Shown here: positions 63,704-64,000 of the stretch, piece after piece
How positions within the stretch are numbered: the first letter of the stretch is position 1
Layout: each line of letters opens with the position of its first letter
From: Pseudoxanthobacter soli DSM 19599
Lineage (GTDB): Bacteria; Pseudomonadota; Alphaproteobacteria; Rhizobiales; Segnochrobactraceae
Direction of reading: 5' to 3'
Length of the DNA stretch: 64,000 nucleotides
Assembly (NCBI GenBank): GCA_945898215.1
Contig: CAMDHY010000010.1
Location: 1-64,000 of the forward strand
Made by a program: the position numbers and the translations under genes
The notes under the pieces: generated by a model
Seen by the model: only the letters and a program-made list of their open reading frames with translations
What the model was told of the DNA's origin: nothing
The model's database searches: none

Positions 63704-63714
63704 GGGAGTTTCCT

Positions 63715-64000
63715 TCAGGTGCGCCGCGGCACGATCAGCGCGTCGACAGCGACGACGCCGTCCGGCCGCACCAGCACGGGATTGACGTCGATCGCTTCGA
63801 CGCAGTCGCCGACGGCGGCGGCCAGTACCGAGAAGCGGGCGAGAGCGGCGGCGAGGGCGTCGATGTCGGACTGTGGGGCGCCACGCACGCCGTCGAGCAA
63901 CGGGCGCAGCCTGAGCCCGTCGATCAGCCGGCGCGCCTCGGCGGCGTCGAACTGGGGCTTGGCGACGGCGGCGTCCTTCAGCACCTCGGCGTGGATGCCG
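63715..64000 (-). CDS. Acyl-CoA synthetase (ADP-forming), C-terminal end, cut by the window
   Basis: The C-terminal ~95 residues of a larger protein; the frame is open to the window edge. GIHAEVLKDAAVAKPQFDAA, EARRLIDGLRLRPLLDGVRG and AIDVNPVLVRPDGVVAVDAL are the ATP-grasp_5 end of acetate-CoA ligase family (acyl-CoA synthetase, NDP-forming) proteins, which convert acyl-CoA, ADP and phosphate to acid and ATP or the reverse. A GTG at 63984 inside this sequence is not the true start. Its stop is 11 bp before the aldehyde dehydrogenase start on the same strand, suggesting an aldehyde-to-acid-to-CoA unit. Confidence 0.85.
   Translation of the reverse strand, partial: GIHAEVLKDAAVAKPQFDAAEARRLIDGLRLRPLLDGVRGAPQSDIDALAAALARFSVLAAAVGDCVEAIDVNPVLVRPDGVVAVDALIVPRRT

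Overview
The window is GC-rich, densely coded DNA, most likely from a free-living alphaproteobacterium of the Hyphomicrobiales type. This rests on gene content rather than on a marker gene: a MucR/Ros-type zinc-finger regulator, two tandem Omp25/Omp31-like beta-barrels, an ELM1-family protein, two small DUF1127-like proteins, a mesaconyl-CoA hydratase of the ethylmalonyl-CoA pathway and a fused indolepyruvate ferredoxin oxidoreductase. No rRNA, tRNA, CRISPR array, intact insertion sequence or prophage was seen.

Layout. 0-6.7 kb: PrmA with an extra basic N-terminus, two small DUF1127-like genes, aminopeptidase P, a 23-residue membrane peptide, then a degenerate phosphatase-like domain open in frame into a sigma-54 activator across a perfect 11-bp inverted repeat. 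6.9-12 kb: an SDR overlapping tail-to-tail with a Kef-type antiporter, an HTH gene broken by an amber codon, a PfkB sugar kinase and aspartate-semialdehyde dehydrogenase. 12.3-16.9 kb: a STAS protein divergent from an NCS2 permease carrying an ATPase-like C-terminal domain, a GPP34/GOLPH3-like protein and TrkH. 16.9-20 kb: the zinc importer znuA / znuCB, divergent around a Zur-like dyad, with histidine-rich segments in both ZnuA and ZnuC. 20-27.6 kb: envelope and transport genes, mesaconyl-CoA hydratase, an orphan TRAP binding protein with a clear terminator, a DenD-like dehydrogenase and a CYTH protein.

27.7-31 kb is an atypical, less GC-rich patch (hexapeptide acyltransferase, SGNH-like protein, remnant of an FkbM-like protein) resembling part of a surface-polysaccharide locus. 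It is followed by azlCD.

32.1-38.0 kb is a one-directional catabolic module: glutamine-synthetase-like ligase, SDR, GntR/FCD regulator, LLM flavin oxidoreductase, alpha/beta hydrolase and flavin reductase. Two matching 19-bp inverted repeats of the form TGGTYTA-N5-YAGACCA lie upstream of the ligase gene and of the LLM gene, so the regulator between them probably controls both units. This is the best candidate here for an undescribed pathway. It is followed by mucR and an arginase-family gene.

41-64 kb centres on aromatic and acyl-CoA metabolism: an Lrp-type regulator divergent from indolepyruvate ferredoxin oxidoreductase, a carboxymuconolactone-decarboxylase-like protein, apt, a GST, two outer-membrane proteins, ELM1, an ECF sigma factor and an acyl-CoA dehydrogenase. 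A LIV-type ABC transporter (livFGMHK) lies in one unit with paaN, divergent from paaG-paaI-paaK and a TetR regulator. The shared paaN/paaG promoter region has a good sigma-70 promoter overlapped by a dyad. The ABC importer may therefore carry phenylacetate or a related aromatic acid, and the indolepyruvate oxidoreductase could supply arylacetyl-CoA to the same route. The window ends in an aldehyde dehydrogenase and the C-terminus of an ATP-grasp acyl-CoA synthetase.
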